Part shown: in pieces, positions 28,464 to 38,018 of the stretch | How positions within the stretch are numbered: the stretch's first letter is position 1 | How the letters are laid out: each line of letters begins with the position of its first letter | Source of the DNA: Actinoalloteichus hymeniacidonis | GTDB taxonomy: Bacteria > Actinomycetota > Actinomycetes > Mycobacteriales > Pseudonocardiaceae | Assembly (NCBI RefSeq): GCF_014203365.1 | Contig: NZ_JACHIS010000001.1 | Location: 930,001-994,000 of the forward strand | Length of the DNA stretch: 64,000 nucleotides | Direction: 5' to 3' | Notes under the pieces: generated by a model | The model's input: the letters and a program-made list of their open reading frames with translations, nothing else | What the model was told of the DNA's origin: nothing | The model's database searches: none | Program-made: the position numbers and the translations under genes

Positions 28464-29977
28464 ACAGCCCGTTGATTCGGCTCACCGCGGCCGAACTGGC
28501 CGCCAGGATCCACGCCAGGGAGGTCACCTCCGTCGAGGTGACTCAGGCTCACCTGGACCGCATCCAGGCCGTCGATCCTCGGATCAACGCCTTCCTGCAC
28601 GTCGACACCGAGGGTGCGCTCGACGCCGCCCGTCGGGTCGACGCCGATCTGGACGCGGGCAAGGCGCCGGTCTCGCCGTTGGCGGGTGTTCCGCTGGCGC
28701 TCAAGGATGTGCTGACCACCAAGGGCATCCCCACCACCTGTGGTTCGAAGATGCTCGAGGGCTGGCGCCCGCCGTACGACGCGACGGTGACGGCCCGGCT
28801 GCACGCCGCAGGCGTGATCGTGCTGGGCAAGACGAACATGGACGAGTTCGCCATGGGATCGTCCACCGAGAACTCGGCCTACGGCGTCACCCGCAACCCG
28901 TGGGACACCGACCGCATCCCCGGCGGTTCCGGCGGCGGCTCCTCGGCATCGCTGGCGGCCTTCGAGGCCCCGCTGGCGATCGGAACCGACACCGGCGGCT
29001 CCATTCGGCAGCCCGGCTCGGTGACCGGCACCGTCGGTGTGAAGCCCACCTACGGCGGTGTCTCGCGACACGGACTCGTCGCGTTCTCCTCCTCGCTGGA
29101 CCAGGCGGGTCCCTGCGCGCGGACCGTGCTCGACGCCGCGCTGCTGCACGAGGTCATCGCGGGCCACGACCCGCTGGACTCCACCTCGATCGACGCCCCG
29201 GTGCCGCCGGTCGTCGAGGCCGCCAGGCAGGGCGCCTCGGGTGATCTGCGCGGAGTGCGGGTCGGGGTGGTCCGCGAGTTCTCCGGCGATGGCTACCAGC
29301 CGGGTGTGCTGCGGTCCTTCGAGGCCGCGGTGAAGCAGCTGACCGCGCTGGGTGCCGAGGTCGTCGAGGTCTCCTGCCCGCACTTCGACTACGCCCTGGG
29401 CGCCTATTACCTGATCGCGCCGAGTGAGTGCTCCTCGAACCTGGCACGCTTCGACGCCATGCGCTTCGGCCTGCGAGTGGGCGGCGACGATTCCCGCCTC
29501 GGCGCCGAGGAGGTCATGACCCTGACGCGCGAGACGGGCTTCGGTCCGGAGGTCAAGCGGCGGATCATGCTCGGTACCTACGCGCTGTCCTCCGGCTACT
29601 ACGACGCCTACTACGGGCAGGCGCAGAAGGTCCGCACGCTGATCTCCCGCGACTTCGCCAGCGCCTTCGAGCGCGTCGACGTGCTGGTCTCGCCCACCAC
29701 GCCCACCACGGCCTTCCGGATCGGTGAGCGGGCCGACGACCCGATGGCGATGTACCTGGCGGACCTCTGCACCATTCCGTCGAACCTGGCGGGCAACGCC
29801 GCGATGAGCGTGCCGAGCGGACTGTCCGACGAGGACGGCCTGCCGGTCGGCCTGCAGATCATGGCCCCGGCGATGGCCGACGACCGGATGTACCGGGTCG
29901 CGGCCGCCTACGAGGTCGCCCGCAACGCAAGCCAGGACGGCGCCCTGATCAACGGCGTTCCAGACATCACGGTCTGA
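28460..29977 (+). CDS. gatA: Asp-tRNA(Asn)/Glu-tRNA(Gln) amidotransferase subunit A
   Basis: 505 residues, amidase-signature glutaminase. The Ser-cisSer-Lys triad is visible as Lys82 ([11 protein letters not shown]), Ser157 ([10 protein letters not shown]) and Ser181 ([13 protein letters not shown]). It releases ammonia from glutamine and channels it to GatB. Start GTG 28460, overlapping gatC. Downstream, instead of pfkA or gatB as in mycobacteria, the next gene is an unrelated ATPase 31 bp later. Confidence 0.96.
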   Translation: MNSPLIRLTAAELAARIHAREVTSVEVTQAHLDRIQAVDPRINAFLHVDTEGALDAARRVDADLDAGKAPVSPLAGVPLALKDVLTTKGIPTTCGSKMLEGWRPPYDATVTARLHAAGVIVLGKTNMDEFAMGSSTENSAYGVTRNPWDTDRIPGGSGGGSSASLAAFEAPLAIGTDTGGSIRQPGSVTGTVGVKPTYGGVSRHGLVAFSSSLDQAGPCARTVLDAALLHEVIAGHDPLDSTSIDAPVPPVVEAARQGASGDLRGVRVGVVREFSGDGYQPGVLRSFEAAVKQLTALGAEVVEVSCPHFDYALGAYYLIAPSECSSNLARFDAMRFGLRVGGDDSRLGAEEVMTLTRETGFGPEVKRRIMLGTYALSSGYYDAYYGQAQKVRTLISRDFASAFERVDVLVSPTTPTTAFRIGERADDPMAMYLADLCTIPSNLAGNAAMSVPSGLSDEDGLPVGLQIMAPAMADDRMYRVAAAYEVARNASQDGALINGVPDITV

Positions 29978-30008
29978 TTCGCATGATCGTCGAGGGAGGA
30001 GGTGCACG

Positions 30009-31391
30009 GTGCTGACCCGGATGGAGATCGACGGGTTCAAGTCCTTCGCGAACTTCGCCGTGGACCTCCCACCCTTCCTGGTCGTGTTGGGCCAGAACGC
30101 GAGCGGTAAGTCGAACCTGTTCGACGCGGTGCAGCTGTTGCGGCGGCTGGCGAGCGCGCCCTCGTTGTTCGATGCCTTCGCCGACACACGGGGTGAACTG
30201 GCGGAGCTGTTCCGCCGCTTCGAGGGGGGCGCACGAGCCGAGCAGATGAAATTCGCCGTCGAGGTGCTTGTGGAACCGGAGGTGGTCGATCCCTTCGGTG
30301 AACGAGTCACGGTGGCGCACACCAGGCTGCGCTACGAGCTGACCATCGGGCTGGCTTCCGATTCCGATGGCTTCCGCAGGCCTCGGGTGCTCCGTGAGTT
30401 CGTCAGACCGATCCCGGAGAAGGACGATGCGTGGCCGAAACGGGCACGCGCGTCCAGGGAGTTCTCATCGGCCAAGATCCGATACAACCGGGAGTCAGTG
30501 CTCCTGAGCACCGAGACCGATGCGCAGGGCAATCGGTTCTTCGAGATCGCGCAAGAGGGCGATCAGGGACGTACGCGGCAGCTGCCCGCGCATGCGGCCG
30601 AGGCCACGGTGCTGTCCAGCATCACCTCGGCTGCCGAGTTCCCACTGTTGTTCGCGCTCCGCCGTGAGTTGGAGTCCTGGCGCTTCCTGCAATTGGATCC
30701 GGCCGCGCTGCGCAAGCCGAGCAGTCACGAACAACGCGGGGACGTGCTCAGCGCTGACGGGGCGAACCTCGCGAAGGTTCTCCGCCGGATCGAACGGGCC
30801 ACCGCAGGCGACTACGGCAGCGGTCTGGACGACATCGCGGCAGCCCTGGCGAAGATCATCCGTGGCTTCTCGGGGGTCGAGGTCGAGGAGAACACGGCTC
30901 GCGGCCAATGGGAGACCTACCTCACGACGCGCGACGAGGGTCGGGTCAGCGCCAGGGTGGCCTCGGACGGGACCCTACGGGTGCTGGCGTTGCTGGCCGC
31001 GCTGCACGACCCGGACCAGCGGGGCGCGATCTGTTTCGAAGAGCCGGAGAACGGCATCTATCCTCAGCGGCTTCGTGGGCTACTCGGCCTGCTCCGGGGA
31101 TTGGTCACTGATCCATCCGCCGAAATCGATCAGTATCAACCGCTTACCCAACTGATTCTCTCCAGTCATTCGCCGGTGGCACTCACGGCGTTGGATCGCG
31201 CCGATATGGTGATCATGGACTGGTTTTCCAAGGTGGCGGATGACGGGGCCGGTCGGGTCTCGCGGGTGCGAAGGGTCCCTCCCGCCCAGCAGGAGTTCGA
31301 ATTCAATGATCTTCCGGCACTGACTCCTGCGGAACGACGTGAGCTGCCGGGCATCGACCTCGATGAGGCTAAGCGGGTGCTGGAAGGTTGA
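30009..31391 (+). CDS. AAA/ABC-type ATPase (AAA_21/OLD-like), candidate defence gene
   Basis: 460 residues. SMC/RecF-like head: IDGFKSFANFAVDLPPFLVVLGQNASGKSNLFDAVQLL gives Walker A (GQNASGKSN, Lys34). A long variable middle follows, then the ABC-like signature VASDGTLRVLALLAAL (about 318-331), Walker B ICFEEPENGIYP (Glu344/345) and the switch histidine ILSSHSP (His387). Such ATPases pair with TOPRIM nucleases in OLD, Gabija and PARIS systems (established). GTG 30009 has GGAGGAGG upstream. Its stop overlaps the start of the next gene by 4 bp. It sits inside the gat operon, replacing the usual neighbour, and its 3' part looks less GC-biased than gatA, suggesting acquisition (inference). Confidence 0.85.
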   Translation: MLTRMEIDGFKSFANFAVDLPPFLVVLGQNASGKSNLFDAVQLLRRLASAPSLFDAFADTRGELAELFRRFEGGARAEQMKFAVEVLVEPEVVDPFGERVTVAHTRLRYELTIGLASDSDGFRRPRVLREFVRPIPEKDDAWPKRARASREFSSAKIRYNRESVLLSTETDAQGNRFFEIAQEGDQGRTRQLPAHAAEATVLSSITSAAEFPLLFALRRELESWRFLQLDPAALRKPSSHEQRGDVLSADGANLAKVLRRIERATAGDYGSGLDDIAAALAKIIRGFSGVEVEENTARGQWETYLTTRDEGRVSARVASDGTLRVLALLAALHDPDQRGAICFEEPENGIYPQRLRGLLGLLRGLVTDPSAEIDQYQPLTQLILSSHSPVALTALDRADMVIMDWFSKVADDGAGRVSRVRRVPPAQQEFEFNDLPALTPAERRELPGIDLDEAKRVLEG

Positions 31392-32068
31392 GTAGACCGC
31401 TTGCGTCGGTATTGCTCGTCGAGGGAACGAGTGACGCCGACTTCCTCCGAGCTCTCGTCGATCGAGTCCTGCAGGACTCGGGTCGCTCCCACCCAGGGTC
31501 CGACTTCGAGGTGGCGGAGCCGATTGTGTTGCACCGTCGCGGAGATCGTCCGTTCCACGCATTCGCGGACGAGGTGCTGGCGATGCAGCCCTTACCCGCG
31601 TTGGCCTTCTGCCATTACGACGAAGCGCGCAACCTGGAACGGGGAGAATCGCAGGCATGGGCCTTGATGGTCGCGGCCTGGGCGGCGAACAACCCCTCCG
31701 ACGACAGGATTCGACTTGTCCCGCTCGCCCCGGTTCGGGAGATGGAAAGCTGGGCCTTGGCCGATCTCGACGTGATCTGCACATTGGCTCGCTGCGACAT
31801 TCGTCGGCCGGATGTGTTCGAGAGCGGGCTGCTTGATCAGGTGGAGAGCCTTACCTACCCGAAGAAGACCCTGAAGGCCGCGCTCCGCGTCGGTACGAAG
31901 GGTCGACGGACCTCGATGTCGTCGGAGGACACCTTCTCGCTGCTTGCGGAGCGGATCAGCCTCGACCGGTTGGGTCGGGTTCCGTCGTTCCGCACCTGGC
32001 GGGGTAGGACCGAGGACGCGTTGCGCGAGTTGAAATTCATCCGGGGACCGGGTGGCAGTGCGAGATAG
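31388..32068 (+). CDS. TOPRIM/DUF4276-like protein, partner of the ATPase
   Basis: 226 residues. SVLLVEGTSDADFLRALVDRVLQ places an acidic residue (Glu12) as in TOPRIM domains. A second acidic cluster is ALAFCHYDEARN (Asp78, Glu79), and MESWALADLDVI (Glu120) is the E-x-W-x-LAD motif seen in DUF4276 proteins. The C-terminal part has YPKKTLKAAL, FSLLAERI and SFRTWRGRTEDALREL. TOPRIM partners of AAA_15/AAA_21 ATPases act as nucleases in OLD-like defence; this assignment is by motif only. The start is TTG 31388 within TTGA, overlapping the ATPase stop, so the two are coupled and probably form one complex. Confidence 0.75.
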   Translation: MSRPLASVLLVEGTSDADFLRALVDRVLQDSGRSHPGSDFEVAEPIVLHRRGDRPFHAFADEVLAMQPLPALAFCHYDEARNLERGESQAWALMVAAWAANNPSDDRIRLVPLAPVREMESWALADLDVICTLARCDIRRPDVFESGLLDQVESLTYPKKTLKAALRVGTKGRRTSMSSEDTFSLLAERISLDRLGRVPSFRTWRGRTEDALRELKFIRGPGGSAR

Positions 32069-32113
32069 CGACCGGTGATGTCGACGGCGGATCGGAATCG
32101 AGAGGTGCCGAAG

Positions 32114-32326
32114 ATGGACGACTCGGAGATTGACATGACGAAGCTGAACAAGCTGTTCGGACTGATCGGAATCGTCGGTGGCGCTGCCGCCGCGTTCGGT
32201 CAGTTCCGCAAAGCCCGCAAGAGTTCGGATCGGCTGGAACTGGCCCACGCTCTGACCAACCTGGCCGTGACCGTCACCGGTGCCGCACTGTTCGCGCGCA
32301 GCCTCAGGAAGGACGACCAGGAGTGA
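32114..32326 (+). CDS. Small membrane protein upstream of gatB
   Basis: 70 residues, two predicted membrane helices ([19 protein letters not shown] and [19 protein letters not shown]) joined by a basic loop [15 protein letters not shown]. Function unknown. ATG 32114 has AGAGGTG 6 nt upstream; ATG 32075 is the longer option. Its stop overlaps the gatB GTG (GTGA), suggesting it is an ancient member of the gat operon, whereas the ATPase/TOPRIM pair upstream is the inserted part. Confidence 0.7.
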   Translation: MDDSEIDMTKLNKLFGLIGIVGGAAAAFGQFRKARKSSDRLELAHALTNLAVTVTGAALFARSLRKDDQE

Positions 32327-33834
32327 CCGCAGTGGCCGAGCTGATGGACTACGACGAGGTGCTCGCCACCTTCGATCCGGTGTTGGGGTTGGAGGTGCAC
32401 GTCGAGCTCTCCACCGTCACCAAGATGTTCTGTGGCTGCCCCACCGAGTTCGGTGCCGAGCCCAACACCCAGGTGTGCCAGACCTGCCTGGGGATGCCGG
32501 GCGCGCTTCCCGTCGTCAACGGCAAAGCGGTGGAGTCGGCGATCCGGATCGGGTTGGCGCTGAACTGCGAGATCGCGCCCTGGTGCCGGTTCGCCAGGAA
32601 GAACTACTTCTACCCCGACATGCCGAAGAACTTCCAGACCTCGCAGTACGACGAGCCGATCGCCTTCAACGGCTACCTCGACGTGGTGCTGGAGGACGGC
32701 GAGACGGTCCGGGTCGAGATCGAGCGGGCGCACATGGAGGAGGACACCGGTAAGTCGCTGCACGTCGGCGGGGCCACCGGTCGAATCCACGGCGCCGAGC
32801 ACTCCCTGCTCGACTACAACCGGGCCGGGGTGCCGCTCGTCGAGATCGTGACGAAGCCGATCGTCGGCGCCGGTGCCAGGGCACCCGAGGTGGCCAAGGC
32901 CTATGTCGGGGCGCTGCGGGATCTGCTGAAGTCGCTGGGCGTCTCGGACGTGCGGATGGACCAGGGCTCGCTGCGGTGCGACGCGAACGTCTCGTTGATG
33001 CCGAAGGGCACGACGGTGTTCGGTACCCGCACCGAGACCAAGAACGTGAACTCGCTGCGCAGCGTCGAGCGGGCGGTGCGCTTCGAGATGCGCAGGCAGG
33101 CCGTGCTGCTGACCCAGGGCGATTCGATCCGCCAGGAGACCAGGCACTTCGAGGAGGCATCCGGCTCGACGCGGGCGGGGCGACCGAAGGAGACCTCGGA
33201 GGACTACCGCTACTTCCCCGAGCCCGACCTGGTGCCGATCGCGCCGTCGGCCGAGTGGGTCGAGCAGCTGCGGTCCACCCTGGGCGAACCGCCCGCCGAG
33301 CGGCGCAAGCGGATCCAGGCAGAGTGGTCGCTCTCCGACGCCGAGCTGCGCGACCTGGAGAACGCGGGTGCGGTCGATCTGGTCGCCGCGACGGTGGCCG
33401 AGGGCGCGTCCTCGGACGAGGCTCGGTCCTGGTGGGTGTCCTACCTGCTGGCGCAGGCCAACCAGCGTGAGGTGGAGCTCGCCGCGCTGCCGATCACCCC
33501 TGCGCAGGTCGCCAGGGTGGTGGCCCTGGTCTCCGAGGGCGCGTTGACCAACAAGCTGGCCCGACAGGTCGTCGACGGGGTGCTCGCAGGCGAGGGCGAG
33601 CCGGACGAGGTCGTCGCGGCCCGAGGGCTCAAGGTCGTCTCCGACGAGTCGGCGTTGCAGACCGCGGTGGCCGAGGCGCTGGCGGCGAACCCGGACGTGG
33701 CCGAGAAGATCCGTGGCGGCAAGGTCGCGGCGGCAGGCGCCATCGTGGGTGCCGTGATGAAGGCGACCAAGGGCCAGGCCGACGCGAAGCGGGTGCGTGA
33801 ACTCGTGCTGGCGGCCGCAGGCGTCGAGGGCTGA
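32323..33834 (+). CDS. gatB: Asp-tRNA(Asn)/Glu-tRNA(Gln) amidotransferase subunit B
   Basis: 503 residues, full Gat[53 protein letters not shown] carries the four-Cys zinc site. [34 protein letters not shown]-type ([20 protein letters not shown]), [34 protein letters not shown] are family signatures, and the C-terminal YqeY-like tRNA-binding domain ends the protein. It phosphorylates and amidates the tRNA-bound Glu/Asp. GTG 32323 overlaps the small membrane protein stop. Ends in the hairpin at 33844-33893. Confidence 0.96.
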   Translation: MTAVAELMDYDEVLATFDPVLGLEVHVELSTVTKMFCGCPTEFGAEPNTQVCQTCLGMPGALPVVNGKAVESAIRIGLALNCEIAPWCRFARKNYFYPDMPKNFQTSQYDEPIAFNGYLDVVLEDGETVRVEIERAHMEEDTGKSLHVGGATGRIHGAEHSLLDYNRAGVPLVEIVTKPIVGAGARAPEVAKAYVGALRDLLKSLGVSDVRMDQGSLRCDANVSLMPKGTTVFGTRTETKNVNSLRSVERAVRFEMRRQAVLLTQGDSIRQETRHFEEASGSTRAGRPKETSEDYRYFPEPDLVPIAPSAEWVEQLRSTLGEPPAERRKRIQAEWSLSDAELRDLENAGAVDLVAATVAEGASSDEARSWWVSYLLAQANQREVELAALPITPAQVARVVALVSEGALTNKLARQVVDGVLAGEGEPDEVVAARGLKVVSDESALQTAVAEALAANPDVAEKIRGGKVAAAGAIVGAVMKATKGQADAKRVRELVLAAAGVEG

Positions 33835-33843
33835 GTACCCATC

Positions 33844-33893
33844 GGATCCGGCGAGGCCACGGGCGGTTCGCACGCCCCGGCCTCGTCGGATCC
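33844..33893. terminator. Terminator hairpin after gatB
   Basis: GGATCCGGCGAGGCC (33844-33858) pairs with GGCCTCGTCGGATCC (33879-33893) with one G-U pair, between convergent gatB and the lipoprotein gene. Confidence 0.75.
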
Positions 33894-33912
33894 CGCCCGC
33901 CGGTCGGCGGTG

Positions 33913-35112
33913 CTAGTCCTTGCCGCCCTCGCTGCCGGTGGGCACCCGGTCGATGAGGATCACGCGGTCGTCGCTGCTGGTCGGCTCGGCACCGTCCTTG
34001 TTCTCGGTGCCCACCCAGACGTAGTCCTCGACCCCGGCTGCGGCAGCGGAGAACCGGCCGAACTCGCCTTCGACAGTGGTCCTCGGCGGGTTGATGAAGG
34101 TCGACTCCGGGCCCAGGTCGAAGTTGATCAGCGATTCGTGGTCGCTCGTGAACACCAGCAGCATGTCGGCCCACGCCGCGCAGCCTGCGACGCCGGGTCG
34201 CTCCGGCCAGTTCCAGGCGGGCTCGCCGAGTGGGCTGCCCGGGTCCACCTGGTAGAGCAGATCGCGTTCCTCGGCTCGGTCGGTCACCCAGATCGTCTCG
34301 CCCGTCATCGGCTGGCACAGGCCTGCGGGCCCGACGAGTCCGCTGGTGATCACGGGCGTTTCCGGGTCCGGGTTGTCGGCGGCAGGCGCGCCGTAACCGT
34401 CGATGCGCAGCAGTTTGCCCGCCAGGGATTCCGGATCGGTCGCGGCCGCCGGGTCGGCGGTGGAGCCCGTGGCCACCAGTAGCGCACCGCGAAGATCGCG
34501 CCCGAGCGCTCCCATGGGATCGCGGGGTAGTCCGGTCAGCACCGGTTTGGGTTCGTCGCCCGCCGCGATCCGCACGACCCGGTTGTCCTCCGGCGTGCTC
34601 AGGTAGGCGTAGAGCAGGCTGTCCTCGGCGTAGTTGGGCGACAGTGCGATGCCGAGCAGGCCGCCTCCTCCCTCGGAGGCGTCGACGTCGAGGGTGGCGA
34701 ACTCCGCCTCGGGCTCCGACTTGTCCTCGGGCTCCAAGCCCCACCGCACCCTGATGATCCGGCCGGTGGCTCGTTCCGCCACCAGGGCCTGTTCGCCGTC
34801 GGGGAGGACCGCGACCCCGGAGACCGGCTCCAGACAGGTCGCAACGACAGCAGGGTCGTAGTCGACACAGCCGTCCGGTGGCGGGATCTCCGTGGCGGAG
34901 GTCTCGGGAGCCGGAACGCCGGGCTGTTCGTCGGGGAACCTCGGGGCGTTGTCCGGCACCGCAGGAGGCGGCGGTTCGGGCTCCCATTCGGCACGGCTGA
35001 ACTGTTCGTGTTCGGAGACGTCGGCGCAGCCCGCCGCGACCAATCCGAGCACGAGGAACACCGCGAGGACGGCCGGGCGGCTGACGAGGCCGCGTCTCGC
35101 TCTGCTCGGCAT
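33913..35112 (-). CDS. Sorbosone/glucose dehydrogenase-like lipoprotein
   Basis: 399 residues. Signal peptide with lipobox LVAAGC. A Pro/Glu-rich linker precedes a six-bladed beta-propeller of the PQQ-dependent sugar dehydrogenase (GSDH) family: SGVAVLPDGEQALVAERATGRIIRVRWG, SEGGGGLLGIALSPNYAEDSLLYAYLSTPEDNRVVRIA, LSGKLLRIDGYG-type (LAGKLLRIDGYGAP) and GEPAWNWPERPGVAGCAAWADMLL. Usual PQQ/Ca ligands were not verified, so the catalytic status is open. ATG 35112 is preceded by TAGGCT and 7 nt with no ribosome site, suggesting a leaderless transcript. Confidence 0.78.
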   Translation of the reverse strand: MPSRARRGLVSRPAVLAVFLVLGLVAAGCADVSEHEQFSRAEWEPEPPPPAVPDNAPRFPDEQPGVPAPETSATEIPPPDGCVDYDPAVVATCLEPVSGVAVLPDGEQALVAERATGRIIRVRWGLEPEDKSEPEAEFATLDVDASEGGGGLLGIALSPNYAEDSLLYAYLSTPEDNRVVRIAAGDEPKPVLTGLPRDPMGALGRDLRGALLVATGSTADPAAATDPESLAGKLLRIDGYGAPAADNPDPETPVITSGLVGPAGLCQPMTGETIWVTDRAEERDLLYQVDPGSPLGEPAWNWPERPGVAGCAAWADMLLVFTSDHESLINFDLGPESTFINPPRTTVEGEFGRFSAAAAGVEDYVWVGTENKDGAEPTSSDDRVILIDRVPTGSEGGKD

Positions 35113-35221
35113 GTCCGCGAGCCTAGGCGGCGGCCGGTGAGCGGTGGGTGAGTGGTGTGCGATGCCGCCCTGCTGCGCGGCGTCGGGAGCCGTCGTGCCG
35201 TTGTCTGTGGTCCGGCGGCGC

Positions 35222-36214
35222 TCAGGGGGCCGCATGCTCGATCTCCGCACGGTGCAGCGCACGTTGCACCCCGGCGGCCCGTTCCACCAGCAGCGAGGCC
35301 TCGGCCAGGATCTCCTCGGGGGCCTCCAACGGGATGAAATGCGAGGCATCCAGGATGCGCAGCCGGGCCTGCGGCAGCGGCCCCACCGATTGGATGAGTG
35401 CCCGCCGGTCGGAGACCAGGTCATGACGCCCCACCATCGCGGTCACCGGGCACCGCAGATCGGCGATGGCCAACGGCGGCACCGAACCGATGGCCTGCAA
35501 CAGGGTGGGGTACCAGTCCCAGTCCAGCCGCAGGAACGGCCGCAACACCTCGGCGACCAACTCCGGGTCGCTGGTCGGCAGCAACACGCCGCTACGGCGC
35601 AACACCGCCGCGAGTTGTTCGGCGGGCAGCCTCGGAAGCGTGGCCCCCAACATCGGGGCACTCAGTCGCAGGGCGTCCAGGCCACCGGAGGCGACCCGAC
35701 CGACCAGACCGCCCGCCCGGAGCGGACCCTGCCCGGCGGAGCCTCGGAACAGGCCGGTGACGAGGTCCGCCGCCGCGCCCCACGGGCCCCGGACGGTGGC
35801 CAGCAGGTCACCGGGCGGCCCCGCGATCATCATGAGGCCGGTGATCCGATCGGGGAGCGTGCGAGCCAGCTCGGCCGCGATGGTCGCGCCGGAGGACCAG
35901 CCGATCACCGGCGTGCGCTCGATGCCCGCCTCGTCGAGGACCGCCACCGCGTCCGCGACGTGGTCGTCCAGCGTGATGTCGGTCGGGTCGGCCGGCTTGG
36001 CTGAGCCGTAGGTGCCCCGGTAGTGCCAGCCGAGGGCGTGGAGTCGGGCATCGGCGGCGGTGAGGCTCGGCCATGCCTGCGCGGGTGCTCCGATGGCGCC
36101 ACACACCAACACTGGTGGGCCCGACGCCGCGCCGCGCCAACTCACCAGTGCGGTTCCGTCGCCCGAGATCGTGCTGCCTTCCCGCATCACGGAGAAGTCT
36201 GCCCCATCGGGCAC
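35222..36214 (-). CDS. Alpha/beta hydrolase
   Basis: 330 residues. Nucleophile elbow IGWSSGATIAAELA, acidic residue in VGRHDLVSD and histidine in DASHFIPLEAPEEIL complete a plausible triad. The early region VLVCGAIGAPAQAWPSL and YRGTYGSAKPAD supports an alpha/beta hydrolase fold; an insertion (GGLDALRLSAPMLGATLP) forms the cap. Substrate unknown. GTG 36214 is used; ATG 36187 is an alternative, and neither has a strong ribosome site. Upstream of the PQQ-propeller gene on the same strand, 109 bp apart. Confidence 0.75.
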   Translation of the reverse strand: MPDGADFSVMREGSTISGDGTALVSWRGAASGPPVLVCGAIGAPAQAWPSLTAADARLHALGWHYRGTYGSAKPADPTDITLDDHVADAVAVLDEAGIERTPVIGWSSGATIAAELARTLPDRITGLMMIAGPPGDLLATVRGPWGAAADLVTGLFRGSAGQGPLRAGGLVGRVASGGLDALRLSAPMLGATLPRLPAEQLAAVLRRSGVLLPTSDPELVAEVLRPFLRLDWDWYPTLLQAIGSVPPLAIADLRCPVTAMVGRHDLVSDRRALIQSVGPLPQARLRILDASHFIPLEAPEEILAEASLLVERAAGVQRALHRAEIEHAAP

Positions 36215-36323
36215 GGATCCGACCGTTGGACAGGCTGGATCGGCGCTCGACCCGGCCGCGCCTGCCGAGACGAGAGTCCACAGTCCGTGCGGTCCAGCTT
36301 CGGAGGTAGCCCGCCGGTCGGGT

Positions 36324-36329
36324 TACGGT
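36324..36329 (+). promoter_or_regulatory. -10 box of leaderless promoter
   Basis: TACGGT followed by 7 nt and GTG 36337; no ribosome site between them. Decides the start of the hydroxyacid dehydrogenase gene (36337 rather than 36328). Confidence 0.45.
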
Positions 36330-36336
36330 GGCTGCC

Positions 36337-37251
36337 GTGACGACAATCGTTCTTGTCCCTAACGAACGAGGGCTGCAGGCGCTGGCGGAGACCCCCGGGG
36401 TACGCGCGGTGCAATACGCGCCGGGCGAGAGGTTCCCGGCCGAGGCCGCCGATGCCGAGGTGTTGGTGCCAGGTTTCCTCTCGGCGGGCGCCGTGGAGGC
36501 GTTGGGCGAGACCATGCCGAGGCTTCGCCTGATCCAGCTGCTGTCGGCCGGCGCGGAGGTCTGGCTGCCGCGAACCCCACCGGGGGTGTGGCTCAGCACC
36601 GCGCGCGGGGCACACGGAGGCAGCACCGCCGAGTGGGCTCTGGCCGCGATCCTGGCGATCTATCGAGAGCTGCCCACCTTCGAGATCCGCAGGCAGCAAC
36701 GCAACTGGGATCAACACGGCACCGACACACTGCAGGGCAAGCGGGTGCTGGTGCTGGGCGCGGGCGATCTGGGCCGGGAGATGCGTCGCAGGCTCGATGC
36801 CTCGGACGCACACACCACCTTCGTCGCGCGCACCCCGCGCGACGGCGTCCACGGACTGGCCGACCTGCCGGAACTGCTGCCCCAACACGATGTCGTCGTC
36901 GTGATGGTGCCGCTCACCGCCGAGACCACGGGTCTGGTCGATCGCGAATTCCTCGCCGCCATGCCCGATCAGGCGATCCTGGTCAACGCCGCACGCGGTC
37001 TGGTCGTAGACACCGACGCGCTGGTGGCCGAGCTGACCGCCGGGCGTCTGCGGGCGGCGTTGGACGTCACCGATCCCGAACCACTGCCTGCGGACCATCC
37101 GCTGTGGACGGTGGACGGCCTGTTGCTCACGCCGCATGTCGGCGGCAGCACCCAGGGCGGCCAGGATCGCGCGTGGGCGATCGCCGCGCATCAGATCGGC
37201 CTGTTCGCCGCGGGCGAGGAACCGACGAATCTGGTGGCGGGCGAATACTGA
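36337..37251 (+). CDS. D-2-hydroxyacid dehydrogenase
   Basis: 304 residues. Rossmann NAD-binding core QGKRVLVLGAGDLGREMRRRLDAS. Catalytic Arg in VNAARGLVVDTDAL, Glu in DVTDPEPLPADHPLW and His in LLLTPHVGGST match the D-isomer specific 2-hydroxyacid dehydrogenase family (glyoxylate/hydroxypyruvate reductase-like). The substrate is uncertain; it is shorter than the SerA encoded at 56.7 kb and has no ACT domain. The start is decided by the -10 box at 36324. Confidence 0.85.
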   Translation: MTTIVLVPNERGLQALAETPGVRAVQYAPGERFPAEAADAEVLVPGFLSAGAVEALGETMPRLRLIQLLSAGAEVWLPRTPPGVWLSTARGAHGGSTAEWALAAILAIYRELPTFEIRRQQRNWDQHGTDTLQGKRVLVLGAGDLGREMRRRLDASDAHTTFVARTPRDGVHGLADLPELLPQHDVVVVMVPLTAETTGLVDREFLAAMPDQAILVNAARGLVVDTDALVAELTAGRLRAALDVTDPEPLPADHPLWTVDGLLLTPHVGGSTQGGQDRAWAIAAHQIGLFAAGEEPTNLVAGEY

Positions 37252-37299
37252 TTCGGCATCATCTGTCCGAACAGATCGGTGAGTGCCCGTTCGCAGCAT

Positions 37300-37305
37300 T
37301 ACCCT
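37300..37305 (+). promoter_or_regulatory. -10 box of leaderless promoter (DoxX 1)
   Basis: TACCCT followed by CGTCGGG (7 nt) and GTG 37313, the same geometry as at other leaderless starts here. Confidence 0.45.
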
Positions 37306-37312
37306 CGTCGGG

Positions 37313-37867
37313 GTGACGACGAATATGGACGCCTCCGAAACTCGGCCGCTTCCCGGATCGGCCGGGCACGAGGGCACCGACCCCGGCCCGGCGATCGGGC
37401 TGCTGCTGCTCCGGCTGGTCGTCGGCGGCCTGTTCATCGCCTCGGGGACCGAGAAGTTCTTCGGCTGGGCAGGCACTCCCGGCCGGGAGGGCTTCGCCGA
37501 CAGCCTCGCGGGCTTCGGGTTCACTCAGCCCGGGCTGTTGGCGACCATCACGGCGGTCGTCGAGATCGTCGCCGGATTGCTGCTGATCATCGGCCTGTTG
37601 AGTGCGTTGGCTGCGGTTCCGCTGCTCGGGATCTCGGTGGCGGGAGTGGTGTTCCGCTTCGAGGAGGGGCTGTTCCTCACCGACACGGGCGGCTTCGCCT
37701 TCGAACTGTTGCTCGCCGCAGCGACGGCGGCACTGGTCTTCTCCGGGCCGGGTCGTTTCGCGCTGGACAACGGCAGGCCGTACTTCAAGTTCCCGCTGCG
37801 CAGTGCCATCGTCTTCCTGGCGCTGGGCGGGATCATCACGGCAGTGGTGCTATTCCTGTTCCGCTGA
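37313..37867 (+). CDS. DoxX family membrane protein
   Basis: 184 residues, four predicted membrane helices. DoxX family pattern: LLLLRLVVGGLFIASGTEKFFGWAGTPGREGFADSLAGFGFTQPGLLATITAVVEIVAGLLLIIGLLSALAAVPLLGISVAG, and a C-terminal GPGRFALDN typical of the group. DoxX-like proteins are linked to oxidative stress and thiosulfate:quinone oxidoreductase in archaea; in actinobacteria DoxX works with SodA and SseA (known in M. tuberculosis). No such partners are in the window. GTG 37313 is chosen from the -10 box. Followed by a longer DoxX paralogue. Confidence 0.85.
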   Translation: MTTNMDASETRPLPGSAGHEGTDPGPAIGLLLLRLVVGGLFIASGTEKFFGWAGTPGREGFADSLAGFGFTQPGLLATITAVVEIVAGLLLIIGLLSALAAVPLLGISVAGVVFRFEEGLFLTDTGGFAFELLLAAATAALVFSGPGRFALDNGRPYFKFPLRSAIVFLALGGIITAVVLFLFR

Positions 37868-38005
37868 TTGGATAGGCGCACGGAGCATCGTCGATATTCG
37901 TAGGTCGTTCTCGGTGCGCCGTCTCGGCTGGTGATGCCGGTTCGAGTTCGCTTCACGGCGATGAATTCCGGTGTCCGGCTCTCGCCTCGACGGTGGTCCT
38001 GGCTC

Positions 38006-38011
38006 TACGCT
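38006..38011 (+). promoter_or_regulatory. -10 box of leaderless promoter (DoxX 2)
   Basis: TACGCT, then GCCGGCC (7 nt), then GTG 38019. Confidence 0.45.
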
Positions 38012-38018
38012 GCCGGCC

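Noticed and set aside
28283-30322. 679-codon open frame on the minus strand
   Set aside because: Antisense to gatA and the start of the ATPase; no domain-like sequence.
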